Shown: positions 1 through 5,739, counted from the stretch's first letter. The stretch is 8,659 bases of DNA from Alphaproteobacteria bacterium (GCA_005888425.1 VAZF01000367.1:1-8659); one strand, 5' to 3'. Made by a program: numbers and translations. The notes: generated from the letters alone by a model not told the origin.

Positions 1-53
1 CGTTCCAACCCGGCGAGACCGCGCCAGACACGAACAAGCCCGACAAGCCGTAA
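1..53 (+). CDS. C-terminal end of an unidentified plus-strand protein (partial)
   Basis: Reading in the frame that starts at base 3 gives 16 codons, FQPGETAPDTNKPDKP, then TAA at 51-53. Fourteen of the 16 codons end in G or C, as expected for a real gene in this high-GC genome, and the stop is followed five bases later by a hairpin that could end transcription. The tail is hydrophilic and rich in Pro, Asp and Lys. Nothing in 16 residues identifies a family. The call rests on codon bias and on the convergent layout with the PII gene; the stretch could also be noncoding. Confidence 0.5.
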   Translation, partial: FQPGETAPDTNKPDKP

Positions 54-57
54 TCGC

Positions 58-84
58 TCCCTCTCTCGCAATGCGGGAGAGGGA
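58..84. terminator. Hairpin between convergent genes
   Basis: Bases 58-69 and 73-84 form a 12-bp stem with a single G-T wobble and the 3-base loop AAT. It lies 5 bases after the plus-strand stop at 53 and 8 bases after the stop of the minus-strand PII gene at 92, so it is placed to end both transcripts. The plus strand continues with AAATTATG and the minus strand has no T-run, so it is not a textbook intrinsic terminator in either direction. Confidence 0.6.
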
Positions 85-91
85 AATTATG

Positions 92-430
92 TCAGACTGC
101 GTCGCGGCCGCGCTCGCCGGTGCGGATGCGCAATGCTTCCTCGACTGAGAAGACGAAGATCTTGCCGTCGCCGATCTTGTCGGTCTTGGCGGCCTGTTGG
201 ATCGCTTCGACCGCGCGCGGCATCAGCGCATCGTCGAGCACGACTTCGATCTTCACTTTGGGCAGAAAATCGATGACGTACTCGGCGCCGCGATAGACTT
301 CGGTGTGGCCCTTCTGGCGCCCGAAGCCGCGGACCTCGCTGACGGTCATGCCGGTGACGCCGATCTCATGCAGCGCGTTTTTCACTTCGTCGAGCTTGAA
401 CGGCTTGATGATGGCTTCGATTTTCTTCAT
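92..430 (-). CDS. glnK: PII nitrogen regulatory protein linked to amtB
   Basis: This is a 112-residue PII signal protein, the normal family length. PII trimers bind ATP/ADP and 2-oxoglutarate and control AmtB, glutamine synthetase adenylylation and NtrB/NtrC. The T-loop RGFGRQKGHTEVYRGAEY carries Tyr51, the uridylylation site. The B-loop is KIGDGKIF (about 80-87) and the C-loop RTGERG is near 101-106. The start at 430 fits the family N-terminus MKKIEAIIKPF and has an AGGAAGG-type ribosome site at 439-445; an upstream in-frame ATG at 481 would add 17 unrelated residues and overlap the promoter. It is third after amtB and the porin, so I use glnK by context. However, Lys3 and Asp54 are GlnB-type (E. 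coli GlnK has Leu3 and Asn54), and it is about three quarters identical to the other PII protein in this window. It may be a second glnB-type copy. PII identity is certain; the symbol is not. Confidence 0.95.
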   Translation of the reverse strand: MKKIEAIIKPFKLDEVKNALHEIGVTGMTVSEVRGFGRQKGHTEVYRGAEYVIDFLPKVKIEVVLDDALMPRAVEAIQQAAKTDKIGDGKIFVFSVEEALRIRTGERGRDAV

Positions 431-438
431 CGCTCCGA

Positions 439-445
439 TCCTTCC
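439..445 (-). promoter_or_regulatory. Ribosome binding site that fixes the PII start
   Basis: The minus strand reads GGAAGGA followed by 8 bases before the ATG at 430. This supports the short 112-residue product over the longer in-frame ATG at 481. A second GGAG lies only 2 bases from the ATG and is too close to serve. Confidence 0.7.
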
Positions 446-480
446 GAAAAGGCCCGCTGCGGCGTAGCTGGTGGGCAGCA

Positions 481-498
481 ACGCACGATGCGTGCCAA
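481..498 (-). promoter_or_regulatory. Sigma-54 promoter in front of the amtB-linked PII gene
   Basis: On the minus strand the sequence is TTGGCACG-CATC-GTGCGT. The -24 element matches the consensus TGGCACG at 7 of 7 and the -12 element keeps TGC of TTGC; the GG and GC doublets have the correct spacing. Transcription would start near 471, leaving a leader of about 40 bases. It lies in the 80-base gap between porin and PII gene, so the PII gene could be expressed separately from the porin under nitrogen limitation. A 5-bp dyad, GCACG-CAT-CGTGC, overlaps it. Confidence 0.75.
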
Positions 499-510
499 TC
501 GCCTCTGCGG

Positions 511-1758
511 CTAGAATATCACGCCGCCCTCGATCATGACCCGGCCCTGGCCGCGTTGGTTGCCGGCTTTGCCGAAGGCGAAGCCGTTGGTGATGCTGTT
601 GGCGTGCACGTAGGACAGCTCTTGGCGCATAAAGTAAATGCCTTCCTGGTAGGTCGGCGTAAAGGTCAGCGACCAGGCGCTGCTGCTCGGCCCGAACAGC
701 AGGTTGGGCGAGTTGGCGTTGCCGGTCGAACCGATGTATTCCGCGCGCCCGGCGACGCTGACGTTGTCATTCACCGCATAGCTGGCGAGGATGGCGCCGC
801 CGACTGTCGCATTGTCGCTGATAAAGCCGAGCCCCGAGGGGACGTGGTTGTATTGGAAGTACGGCGTAATCGTCCACGGCGCCGCGCTATAGGTATAGAT
901 GATATTGAAGATGTCGCTGTTGTTGTAGAAGAAGGGTGACTTGAACGTCGGCGGGAGCGTTGTGGAAACAACGTTCTTGCTGGTATGGCCGAAATTGCCG
1001 CCTGCGGCGACGGTCAGCGTGTTTGCCTTGTCGATCGTATAGGCGGCGGAACCGGTCAGCCAATTGTAGCTGTCGGAATAAAACCCGTCATTCAGCGACA
1101 GCGAGAAGGCGACCGGCCCGAGCGTGTAGTTGGCCTGAACGCCGCGGCTGATGATCGGCTCCTGCGCCCATAAGAGGCCGCGCTCGATATTCATGTTCTG
1201 AAAGGTGAAGGCGTATTCGGCGCCAATCAGCGGGAACAGCTTGCCGGCTTGCACCGAGAAGGTGTCGGTGGGTGCCAGCTTTACATAGGCCACCGGCACC
1301 GGCGTGAAGTAGTCGCCGGTCGTCCGCCACGCGCTGACATAAGGCAGTCCCAGGGCGGGAAACGAGTAGAGCCCGGCCTGGGCGTAGAATTGGATCAGAC
1401 CTTCGGTCGTCTGCACGATCGCCTGGGCATTGCTGACATCGGGGTGAAGACCCTTGTCGCCAGGCGTCGCGTTTTGCTGCGCCAAGCCGAGGCCGCTGAC
1501 GACACCGGTCACGTACACTTTCCCGACCGGCCCGGCGTCGAAATTCCAGGGGTTGGGATTCGCGACGAGCGGTCCCGTCATCGACGGTGTGGTCATCGCT
1601 GTCGAAGCGGGCGCCTCCGGCGCCGGCGCTACGACCGGAGGCACCAGCGGCGCCGGTTGCTGCGCCGATGCGGAAAGCGCTGTGCCGAACACCCCGGCGG
1701 CCGCCATGGCCAGGGTCGCTGCACCTCTCGGCAGTGTCGTTCGCAAGATTCGTTTCAT
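511..1758 (-). CDS. Outer-membrane beta-barrel porin (BBP2/OmpL-like)
   Basis: The product has 415 residues. A signal peptide covers residues 1 to about 32 (Lys/Arg at the start, an Ala-rich core, cleavage after SASA). A Pro/Ala-rich stretch (about 35-60) precedes alternating amphipathic strands rich in Tyr, Trp, Gly and Asn up to the final Phe, the usual ending of proteins inserted by the BAM complex. The segment AGKLFPLIGAEY (about 171-182), then NMNIERG and a later GV, resembles putative beta-barrel porin-2 (BBP2) proteins; this family assignment is from memory of the pattern. It would form a passive channel in the outer membrane. I chose the ATG at 1758 because it starts the signal peptide and has a GAGGGGG ribosome site 9 bases upstream. 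It sits between amtB and a PII gene, which suggests a role in uptake of ammonium or small nitrogen compounds, but the substrate is unknown. Confidence 0.85.
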   Translation of the reverse strand: MKRILRTTLPRGAATLAMAAAGVFGTALSASAQQPAPLVPPVVAPAPEAPASTAMTTPSMTGPLVANPNPWNFDAGPVGKVYVTGVVSGLGLAQQNATPGDKGLHPDVSNAQAIVQTTEGLIQFYAQAGLYSFPALGLPYVSAWRTTGDYFTPVPVAYVKLAPTDTFSVQAGKLFPLIGAEYAFTFQNMNIERGLLWAQEPIISRGVQANYTLGPVAFSLSLNDGFYSDSYNWLTGSAAYTIDKANTLTVAAGGNFGHTSKNVVSTTLPPTFKSPFFYNNSDIFNIIYTYSAAPWTITPYFQYNHVPSGLGFISDNATVGGAILASYAVNDNVSVAGRAEYIGSTGNANSPNLLFGPSSSAWSLTFTPTYQEGIYFMRQELSYVHANSITNGFAFGKAGNQRGQGRVMIEGGVIF

Positions 1759-1767
1759 TGGTTTCTT

Positions 1768-1774
1768 CCCCCTC
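1768..1774 (-). promoter_or_regulatory. Ribosome binding site that fixes the porin start
   Basis: The minus strand reads GAGGGGG, 9 bases before the ATG at 1758. It supports the start that opens directly with the signal peptide MKRILRTTL over an in-frame ATG at 1812. Confidence 0.65.
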
Positions 1775-1888
1775 ACCCAAGCCGCGGTCATTGACAGTTC
1801 GAGCGGCTGCAAAAGTAATGCCGGTTTACTCGCTTATCCTCGATTAGCGAACTGAAAATTGAATGGTTTTGTCGATGCGCAACTTTTA

Positions 1889-1904
1889 GGCAAGTAACTG
1901 CCCA
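1889..1904 (-). promoter_or_regulatory. Weak sigma-54-like promoter candidate for the porin
   Basis: The minus strand reads TGGGCAG-TTAC-TTGCC. It keeps the GG and GC doublets at the right distance and the TTGC of the -12 element, but the bases after GG diverge from TGGCACG. It lies in the AT-richer gap between amtB and the porin, past the amtB hairpin, and would start transcription near 1878 with a leader of about 120 bases. The fit is clearly poorer than those of the other promoters here. Confidence 0.35.
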
Positions 1905-1938
1905 GCAATGCGTCGATTTTTTCGCTGAACTGCGAGGG

Positions 1939-1973
1939 GCGCCACTGCCGCTCAGTAGGTGCGGCAGCGGCGC
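1939..1973 (-). terminator. Hairpin after amtB
   Basis: A 13-bp stem (1939-1951 with 1961-1973) and a 9-base loop lie 18 bases after the amtB stop. Read as minus-strand RNA the stem is fully paired with one G-U wobble, whereas plus-strand RNA would have an A-C mismatch; this asymmetry fits a structure that works in the amtB transcript. No T-run follows directly, so it may be a factor-assisted terminator or a stabiliser of the amtB mRNA 3' end. Confidence 0.6.
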
Positions 1974-1991
1974 TATTCCTCGTTGTCGTCG

Positions 1992-3362
1992 CTACTGGAT
2001 GACCTCGCCGTGGATCGCGAGATCGAGCCCTTCCCGCTCGGTGTCGGCGTCGACGCGCAGCCCAATCACGAGATCGATCAGCTTCAGCAGGATCAGCGAG
2101 GCGATCGCGTCGTAGACGACGGTGCATCCGACACCATAGAGCTGCACAAGGACCTGGTGCGCATTGCCGTCGACCAAGCCGCTATGTCCTTCGCCGCCGA
2201 CCGCCGAGACGGCTAGCACCCCGGTCAGGATCGCGCCGGTCGTCCCGCCGATGCCGTGCACGCCGAACGCATCCAGGCTGTCGTCATAGCCGAGCGCGTT
2301 CTTCAGCCCGGTGGCGCCCCAATAGCAGAGCACGCCGGCCGCGATGCCGATGATCAGCGATCCCTTGGGATCGACGAATCCCGAGGCGGGCGTGATCGCG
2401 ACCAGACCTGCGACCGCTCCCGAGATGATGCCGAGAACACTGGGTTTGCCCTTGAGCGCCCACTCGACAAACATCCAGGTCAGCGCCGCCGTCGCGGTCG
2501 CGATCTGCGTCACCGCCATCGCCATCCCGGCGTTGCCGTTCGCCGCCGCCGCCGAACCGGCATTGAACCCGAACCAGCCGACCCACAGCAGGGAGGCACC
2601 GACGACGCTGAGCACGAGATTGTGCGGCGCCATCGGCTCGCTGCGATAGCCGCGGCGCTTGCCGAGAACGAGCGCCGCTACGAGCCCGGCGACACCGGAA
2701 TTGATGTGCACGACCGTGCCGCCGGCGAAGTCGAGGATGCCGGCGTCGTTGAGGAAGCCGCCCGGCCCCCATACCCAATGCGCGATCGGCGCGTAGACGA
2801 GGATTGACCACAGACCGATGAACCACAGCAGCGCCGAGAATTTCATACGGTCGGCAAACGCGCCGCAGATCAGCGCGGGGGTGATGATCGCGAACGTCAT
2901 CTGGAAGCACATGTAGACCGATTCGGGGATCGTCTTCGCGAGATCGTTGATCGCATCGATGCCCATGCCATCGAGCAGCAAGCGGCTGAAACCACCAAAG
3001 AACGGATTACCCTCGGTGAAGGCCAGGCTGTAGCCGATGACCATCCACAGCACGGTGACCAGGCAGGTGATCGCAAAGCTCTGCATGACCGTGGCGAGCA
3101 CGTTCATCTTGCGCACCATGCCGCCGTAAAACAGCGCCAGCCCCGGGATCGTCATCATCAGGACCAGCGCGGTCGAGGTCAGCATCCACGCCGTGTCGCC
3201 GCTGTTGATGGCGTTTGCCGCCGCAGCGGCCGGAGCTGCGGCAGGAGCCGCCGCGGGAGCGCCGGCCGGCGGCGCGGTCTGCGCCATGGCGGCCAGCGCC
3301 CATAGCGACAGAAGCGAGGCGGCGCAGACGGCGCGCTGCCCGAAGCGGTAGAGGGTTCTCAT
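1992..3362 (-). CDS. amtB: Ammonium transporter AmtB
   Basis: The product has 456 residues and moves ammonium across the inner membrane as a trimer. A signal peptide (1 to about 28, ending AMAQ) is followed by an Ala/Pro linker (about 29-50) before the first membrane span. Residues of the E. coli AmtB pore recur at a constant offset of 51: Asp211 in LDFAGG (Asp160), His219 in GGTVVH (His168), Phe266 and Ser270 in WFGFNAGS (Phe215, Ser219) and His369 in FGVHG (His318). Phe153 and Phe157 in FQMTF form the usual Phe gate. The C-terminal tail GLRVDADTEREGLD with HGE is the conserved segment that meets PII. The start at 3362 has an AGGGGAG ribosome site 7 bases upstream; the in-frame ATG at 3404 would put 14 unrelated residues ahead of the signal peptide. 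A sigma-54 promoter lies upstream. Confidence 0.97.
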   Translation of the reverse strand: MRTLYRFGQRAVCAASLLSLWALAAMAQTAPPAGAPAAAPAAAPAAAAANAINSGDTAWMLTSTALVLMMTIPGLALFYGGMVRKMNVLATVMQSFAITCLVTVLWMVIGYSLAFTEGNPFFGGFSRLLLDGMGIDAINDLAKTIPESVYMCFQMTFAIITPALICGAFADRMKFSALLWFIGLWSILVYAPIAHWVWGPGGFLNDAGILDFAGGTVVHINSGVAGLVAALVLGKRRGYRSEPMAPHNLVLSVVGASLLWVGWFGFNAGSAAAANGNAGMAMAVTQIATATAALTWMFVEWALKGKPSVLGIISGAVAGLVAITPASGFVDPKGSLIIGIAAGVLCYWGATGLKNALGYDDSLDAFGVHGIGGTTGAILTGVLAVSAVGGEGHSGLVDGNAHQVLVQLYGVGCTVVYDAIASLILLKLIDLVIGLRVDADTEREGLDLAIHGEVIQ

Positions 3363-3369
3363 CGACTCA

Positions 3370-3376
3370 CTCCCCT
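3370..3376 (-). promoter_or_regulatory. Ribosome binding site that fixes the amtB start
   Basis: The minus strand reads AGGGGAG, 7 bases before the ATG at 3362. It decides between this start and an in-frame ATG at 3404, and agrees with the signal peptide beginning at MRTLYRF. Confidence 0.75.
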
Positions 3377-3434
3377 TTGATCGAGGTTCTGCATACCGGC
3401 CCATGCCGATGACGGCGAAGACGTCAGCCGGTTA

Positions 3435-3452
3435 GACCAAGAATCGTGCCAA
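3435..3452 (-). promoter_or_regulatory. Sigma-54 promoter of amtB
   Basis: The minus strand reads TTGGCACG-ATTC-TTGGT. The -24 element is a perfect TGGCACG and the -12 element is TTGGT against TTGCW, one mismatch in the whole 16-base pattern, with exact spacing. The mismatch replaces the C of the GC doublet. Transcription would begin near 3425. This predicts sigma-54 and a nitrogen-responsive activator, most likely NtrC, for amtB; I did not find a canonical NtrC site (TGCACC-N5-GGTGCA) upstream. Confidence 0.8.
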
Positions 3453-3542
3453 GTCGGCCGGCGCCGGCGCGGAATCCCTGCGGCGTTCCGTCCCGGGTCG
3501 CGAAAAACGGCGGTGGGATTTCGTTCTGTTGCGCGTGCTGCC

Positions 3543-3557
3543 GCCTAAAATTTAGGC
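3543..3557. promoter_or_regulatory. 15-base palindrome upstream of the amtB promoter
   Basis: GCCTAAA-A-TTTAGGC is a perfect 7-bp inverted repeat around one central base. It lies about 118-132 bases upstream of the predicted amtB transcription start, the distance at which sigma-54 activators usually bind. The same half-site recurs upstream of glnB and of the porin. Binding by a regulator is an inference. Confidence 0.5.
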
Positions 3558-3615
3558 ATCGCGCATGGCGGCGCGAAAGCCTCCCAGCTCAGCGATAAGC
3601 ATGTTCTGAAACGGC

Positions 3616-3655
3616 GCATGGCCGGCCAAGTCAATTCAACTTGGGCCGGCCATGC
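3616..3655 (-). terminator. Strong hairpin after glnA
   Basis: A 12-bp perfect stem (3616-3627 with 3644-3655) continues after a one-base bulge into 4 more pairs (3628-3631 with 3639-3642) and closes on a 7-base loop. It starts 42 bases after the glnA stop. On the minus strand it is followed by GCCGTTTCAG, only a short T-run, so it may act as terminator or as a 3' end stabiliser of the glnA mRNA. It separates the glnBA unit from amtB. Confidence 0.65.
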
Positions 3656-3697
3656 ATCCCCCTCGTCTCGGCGCGCGAACGCGCCGGGGCGCAATCC

Positions 3698-5107
3698 TCA
3701 GACCGAATAGTACATCTGGAACTCGACGGGGTGGGGTGTGTGCTCGAAATTGTACACCTCCTCCCATTTCAGCTCCATGTAGGACTCGAGGAAGTCGGTC
3801 GTGAACACGTCGCCTTTTGTCAGGAAGGCGTGGTCGTTGTGCAACTCCTCAATCGCCTCGCGCAGCGAGCCGCAGACGGTCGGGATGTCCTTCAGCTCCT
3901 CCGGCGGCAGATCGTAGAGGTTCTTGTCCATCGCATCGCCGGGGTGGATGCGGTTCTGGACGCCGTCGAGCCCGGCCATCAGCATCGCGGCAAACGCGAG
4001 ATACGGGTTGGCGGCGGCATCCGGATAACGCACCTCGACCCGCTTCGCCTTCGGGCTCGATACGATCGGGATGCGGCAGCCGGCCGAGCGGTTACGCGCC
4101 GAATAGGCCAGCAGCACCGGCGCCTCGAAGCCGGGAATGAGCCGCTTGTAGCTGTTCGTCGACGGGTTCGTAAAAGCGTTCAGCGCCTTCGCGTGCCGCA
4201 GGATGCCGCCGATGTAATAGAGCGCCGTCTCCGACAGATCGGCGTAGAGATTGCCGGCGAAGGTCGGCCGCTCGCCTTTCCACACCGACTGGTGGGTGTG
4301 CATGCCGGAGCCGTTATCGCCCTTGATCGGCTTCGGCATGAAGGTGGCCGTCTTGCCGTATTGGTGCGCGACATTGTGGACCACGTATTTGTAGATCTGC
4401 ATGTTGTCGGCGGTGCGCACCAGCGTCGAATAGAGAAAGCCCAGTTCGTTCTGCGACGGCGCGACCTCGTGATGGTGCTTTTCGACCTGCAGCCCCATGT
4501 CGAACATGACCGACAGCATCTCGGCGCGCAGATCGCTCTGGCTGTCGACCGGCGGCACCGGGAAGTAGCCGCCCTTGATCGGCGGCCGGTGGCCGGTATT
4601 GCCGTCGGGGTATTGCTTGGCGCTGACGTAGGGGCCTTCCTCGCTGTCGATCTCGTACATCGCGCCGTTCATCGTGCTGGCGTAGCGCACATCGTCGAAC
4701 ACGAAGAACTCGGCCTCGGGCCCGAAATAGGCGGTATCGCCGATATTGGTCGAAACCAGGTGCTGCTCGGCCTTCTTGGCGATCGAGCGCGGATCGCGGC
4801 CATAGGGTTGCCCAGTCAGCGGCTCATGCGTGTCGCAGAACACGATGACCGAGGTCTGCGCCGCAAACGGGTCGAGAACGGCGGTCGCGCAATCCGGAAC
4901 GAGCAGCATGTCCGACTCGTTGATCGCTTTCCAGCCGGCGATGGATGAGCCGTCGAACGGCACCCCCTCGTTGAGGAACTCGTCATTGATCGTGCGCACG
5001 TGGTGGGCCAGGTGCTGCCACTTGCCGCGCGGGTCGGTGAAGCGGAAATCGACGTATTTGGCGTCGTGCTCCTTGATCATATCGAGGACTTGTTTCGTAT
5101 CGGCCAT
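3698..5107 (-). CDS. glnA: Glutamine synthetase type I
   Basis: The product has 469 residues, the usual length of bacterial GSI, and makes glutamine from glutamate, ammonia and ATP in the cytoplasm as a dodecamer. Visible signatures in order: FDGSSIAGW (51-59), the metal-binding EAEFF (131-135), HHHEVAPSQNELG (211-223), KPIKGDNGSGMHTHQS (259-274) and NPSTNSYKRLIPGFEAP (314-330), followed by the Arg-containing NRSA. Tyr398 in KNLYDLPPEE is the adenylylation site (Tyr397 in E. coli numbering), so activity should be controlled by GlnE and PII. The C-terminus HPVEFQMYYSV is intact. The start at 5107 has GGAA 7 bases upstream. It follows glnB by 209 bases, the usual glnBA arrangement, and should be transcribed from the sigma-54 promoter before glnB and perhaps from within the spacer. 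No key residue is missing. Confidence 0.98.
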   Translation of the reverse strand: MADTKQVLDMIKEHDAKYVDFRFTDPRGKWQHLAHHVRTINDEFLNEGVPFDGSSIAGWKAINESDMLLVPDCATAVLDPFAAQTSVIVFCDTHEPLTGQPYGRDPRSIAKKAEQHLVSTNIGDTAYFGPEAEFFVFDDVRYASTMNGAMYEIDSEEGPYVSAKQYPDGNTGHRPPIKGGYFPVPPVDSQSDLRAEMLSVMFDMGLQVEKHHHEVAPSQNELGFLYSTLVRTADNMQIYKYVVHNVAHQYGKTATFMPKPIKGDNGSGMHTHQSVWKGERPTFAGNLYADLSETALYYIGGILRHAKALNAFTNPSTNSYKRLIPGFEAPVLLAYSARNRSAGCRIPIVSSPKAKRVEVRYPDAAANPYLAFAAMLMAGLDGVQNRIHPGDAMDKNLYDLPPEELKDIPTVCGSLREAIEELHNDHAFLTKGDVFTTDFLESYMELKWEEVYNFEHTPHPVEFQMYYSV

Positions 5108-5109
5108 CG

Positions 5110-5121
5110 CACGGTTCCGTG
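5110..5121 (-). promoter_or_regulatory. glnA ribosome site inside a 12-base dyad
   Basis: CACGG-AA-CCGTG is a perfect inverted repeat whose centre is the glnA ribosome site (GGAA, 7 bases before the ATG). Pairing would sequester the ribosome site, but a 2-base loop is too tight for a good hairpin, so it may instead be a DNA-level dyad or chance. Confidence 0.35.
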
Positions 5122-5227
5122 TGTTTAAGGTTGAGGGGATTAAAGAAGCTCTTGCGGCGGGCCCGATTGTCGCCCGGCCAGCCCTTCCGGGGTGGGCGTG
5201 GCGCCGCCGCTCGCGGTCACAAGAAAG

Positions 5228-5257
5228 TCTCGCGCCAGGGCTGTCAAGCCCGCGAGA
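5228..5257 (-). terminator. Terminator-like hairpin in the glnB-glnA spacer
   Basis: A 6-bp outer stem (5228-5233 with 5252-5257) and a 5-bp inner stem (5238-5242 with 5247-5251) enclose a 4-base loop, with a 4-base bulge on one side. On the minus strand the next bases are CTTTCTTG, a broken T-rich tract, so some transcripts from glnB may stop here. The same segment holds TTGACA on the minus strand (5247-5242, a possible sigma-70 -35 box without a convincing -10) and TGGCGCG-AGAC-TTTCT (5237-5222), a sigma-54-like pattern that lacks the G of the -12 GC. Each reading is weak; together they mark this as the place where glnB and glnA expression could be uncoupled. Confidence 0.45.
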
Positions 5258-5284
5258 GAGCGCATCGAGCCCCGGATTTTCCGG

Positions 5285-5332
5285 TCAAATCGCATCGGGA
5301 TCAAATCGCGTCAGAATCAAATCGCATCGGGG
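5285..5332. repeat. Three tandem 16-base repeats across the glnB stop codon
   Basis: Units at 5285-5300, 5301-5316 and 5317-5332 read TCAAATCGCATCGGGA, TCAAATCGCGTCAGAA and TCAAATCGCATCGGGG. The third unit is the end of glnB: on the minus strand it encodes the last residues PDAI and the TGA stop. The other two lie just downstream and each repeats the GCGATTTGA end. The outer units differ at one base; the middle one differs more. Confidence 0.9.
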
Positions 5333-5655
5333 CCGCGCTCTCCGGTGCGGATGCGGATCGCCTCATCGATCGTCGAGACGAAGATCTTGCCGTCGCCGAT
5401 CCGGCCGGTATGCGCGGCCTGCTGGATTGCCTCGACGGCGCGCTCGACCATCGATTCCTCCATGACCACCTCGATTTTGACCTTGGGCAGGAAATCGACG
5501 ACGTATTCGGCGCCGCGATAGAGTTCGGTGTGGCCCTTCTGCCGGCCAAAGCCCTTGGCCTCGGTCACGGTGATGCCCTTGATGCCGACCTCGTGAAGCG
5601 CCTCCTTCACCTCGTCGAGCTTGAACGGCTTGATGATCGCTTCGACCTTCTTCAT
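5317..5655 (-). CDS. glnB: PII nitrogen regulatory protein GlnB
   Basis: The product has 112 residues. The T-loop KGFGRQKGHTELYRGAEY ends at Tyr51, the residue uridylylated by GlnD; IGDGKIF (about 81-87) is the B-loop that binds nucleotide, and RTGERG (about 101-106) the C-loop. Lys3 and Asp54 (VVDF) are GlnB-type. As a trimer in the cytoplasm it would report 2-oxoglutarate and glutamine status to NtrB and to the GlnA adenylyltransferase GlnE. The start at 5655 gives the standard MKKVEAIIKPF terminus and has AGAGAG 7 bases upstream; the in-frame ATG at 5712 lies inside the sigma-54 promoter and would add 19 unrelated residues. It heads a glnB-glnA unit. The stop codon is part of a tandem repeat. 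Confidence 0.97.
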   Translation of the reverse strand: MKKVEAIIKPFKLDEVKEALHEVGIKGITVTEAKGFGRQKGHTELYRGAEYVVDFLPKVKIEVVMEESMVERAVEAIQQAAHTGRIGDGKIFVSTIDEAIRIRTGERGPDAI

Positions 5656-5700
5656 CGATCCACTCTCTGTGCGGGCTGGCCCGCGCTGATGCCAAGACAG

Positions 5701-5716
5701 AGCATAACCCATGCCA
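5701..5716 (-). promoter_or_regulatory. Sigma-54 promoter of glnB-glnA
   Basis: The minus strand reads TGGCATG-GGTT-ATGCT. It matches TGGCACG-N4-TTGCW at 10 of 12 defined positions, including both GG and GC doublets at the right distance. The start of transcription would be near 5690, a leader of about 35 bases. Sigma-54 control of glnBA is well known in alphaproteobacteria such as Rhodospirillum, Azospirillum and rhizobia. Confidence 0.8.
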
Positions 5717-5739
5717 GGGCAGCGGGCGACGATAGCGAC

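Larger units (their letters stand above)
3363..3697. other. glnA-amtB intergenic region (335 bases)
   Basis: There is no gene here. From the amtB side it holds the amtB ribosome site (3370-3376), a leader of about 60 bases, a sigma-54 promoter (3435-3452), a GC-rich stretch without clear signals (about 3453-3540), the 15-base palindrome centred on 3550, another stretch without clear signals (3558-3615), and the glnA hairpin (3616-3655). I saw no open reading frame with convincing codon bias. Confidence 0.7.

Noticed and set aside
3363..3697. A canonical NtrC site upstream of amtB
   Set aside because: No TGCACC-N5-GGTGCA-like sequence was found; GTGC/GCAC half-sites occur but not in the right pairing.
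3641..4948. A 435-codon open frame on the plus strand across glnA
   Set aside because: It is the mirror of the strongly conserved glnA sequence, has no domain signature and runs through the glnA hairpin region.
5108..5316. A glutamine riboswitch or other metabolite-binding RNA in the glnA leader
   Set aside because: I saw no glnA-RNA type conserved junction; known glutamine riboswitches are mainly cyanobacterial, and the spacer is explained by repeats and one hairpin.
5285..5332. The three 16-base repeats as a CRISPR array
   Set aside because: The units are directly adjacent with no spacers and are too short; no cas gene is present.
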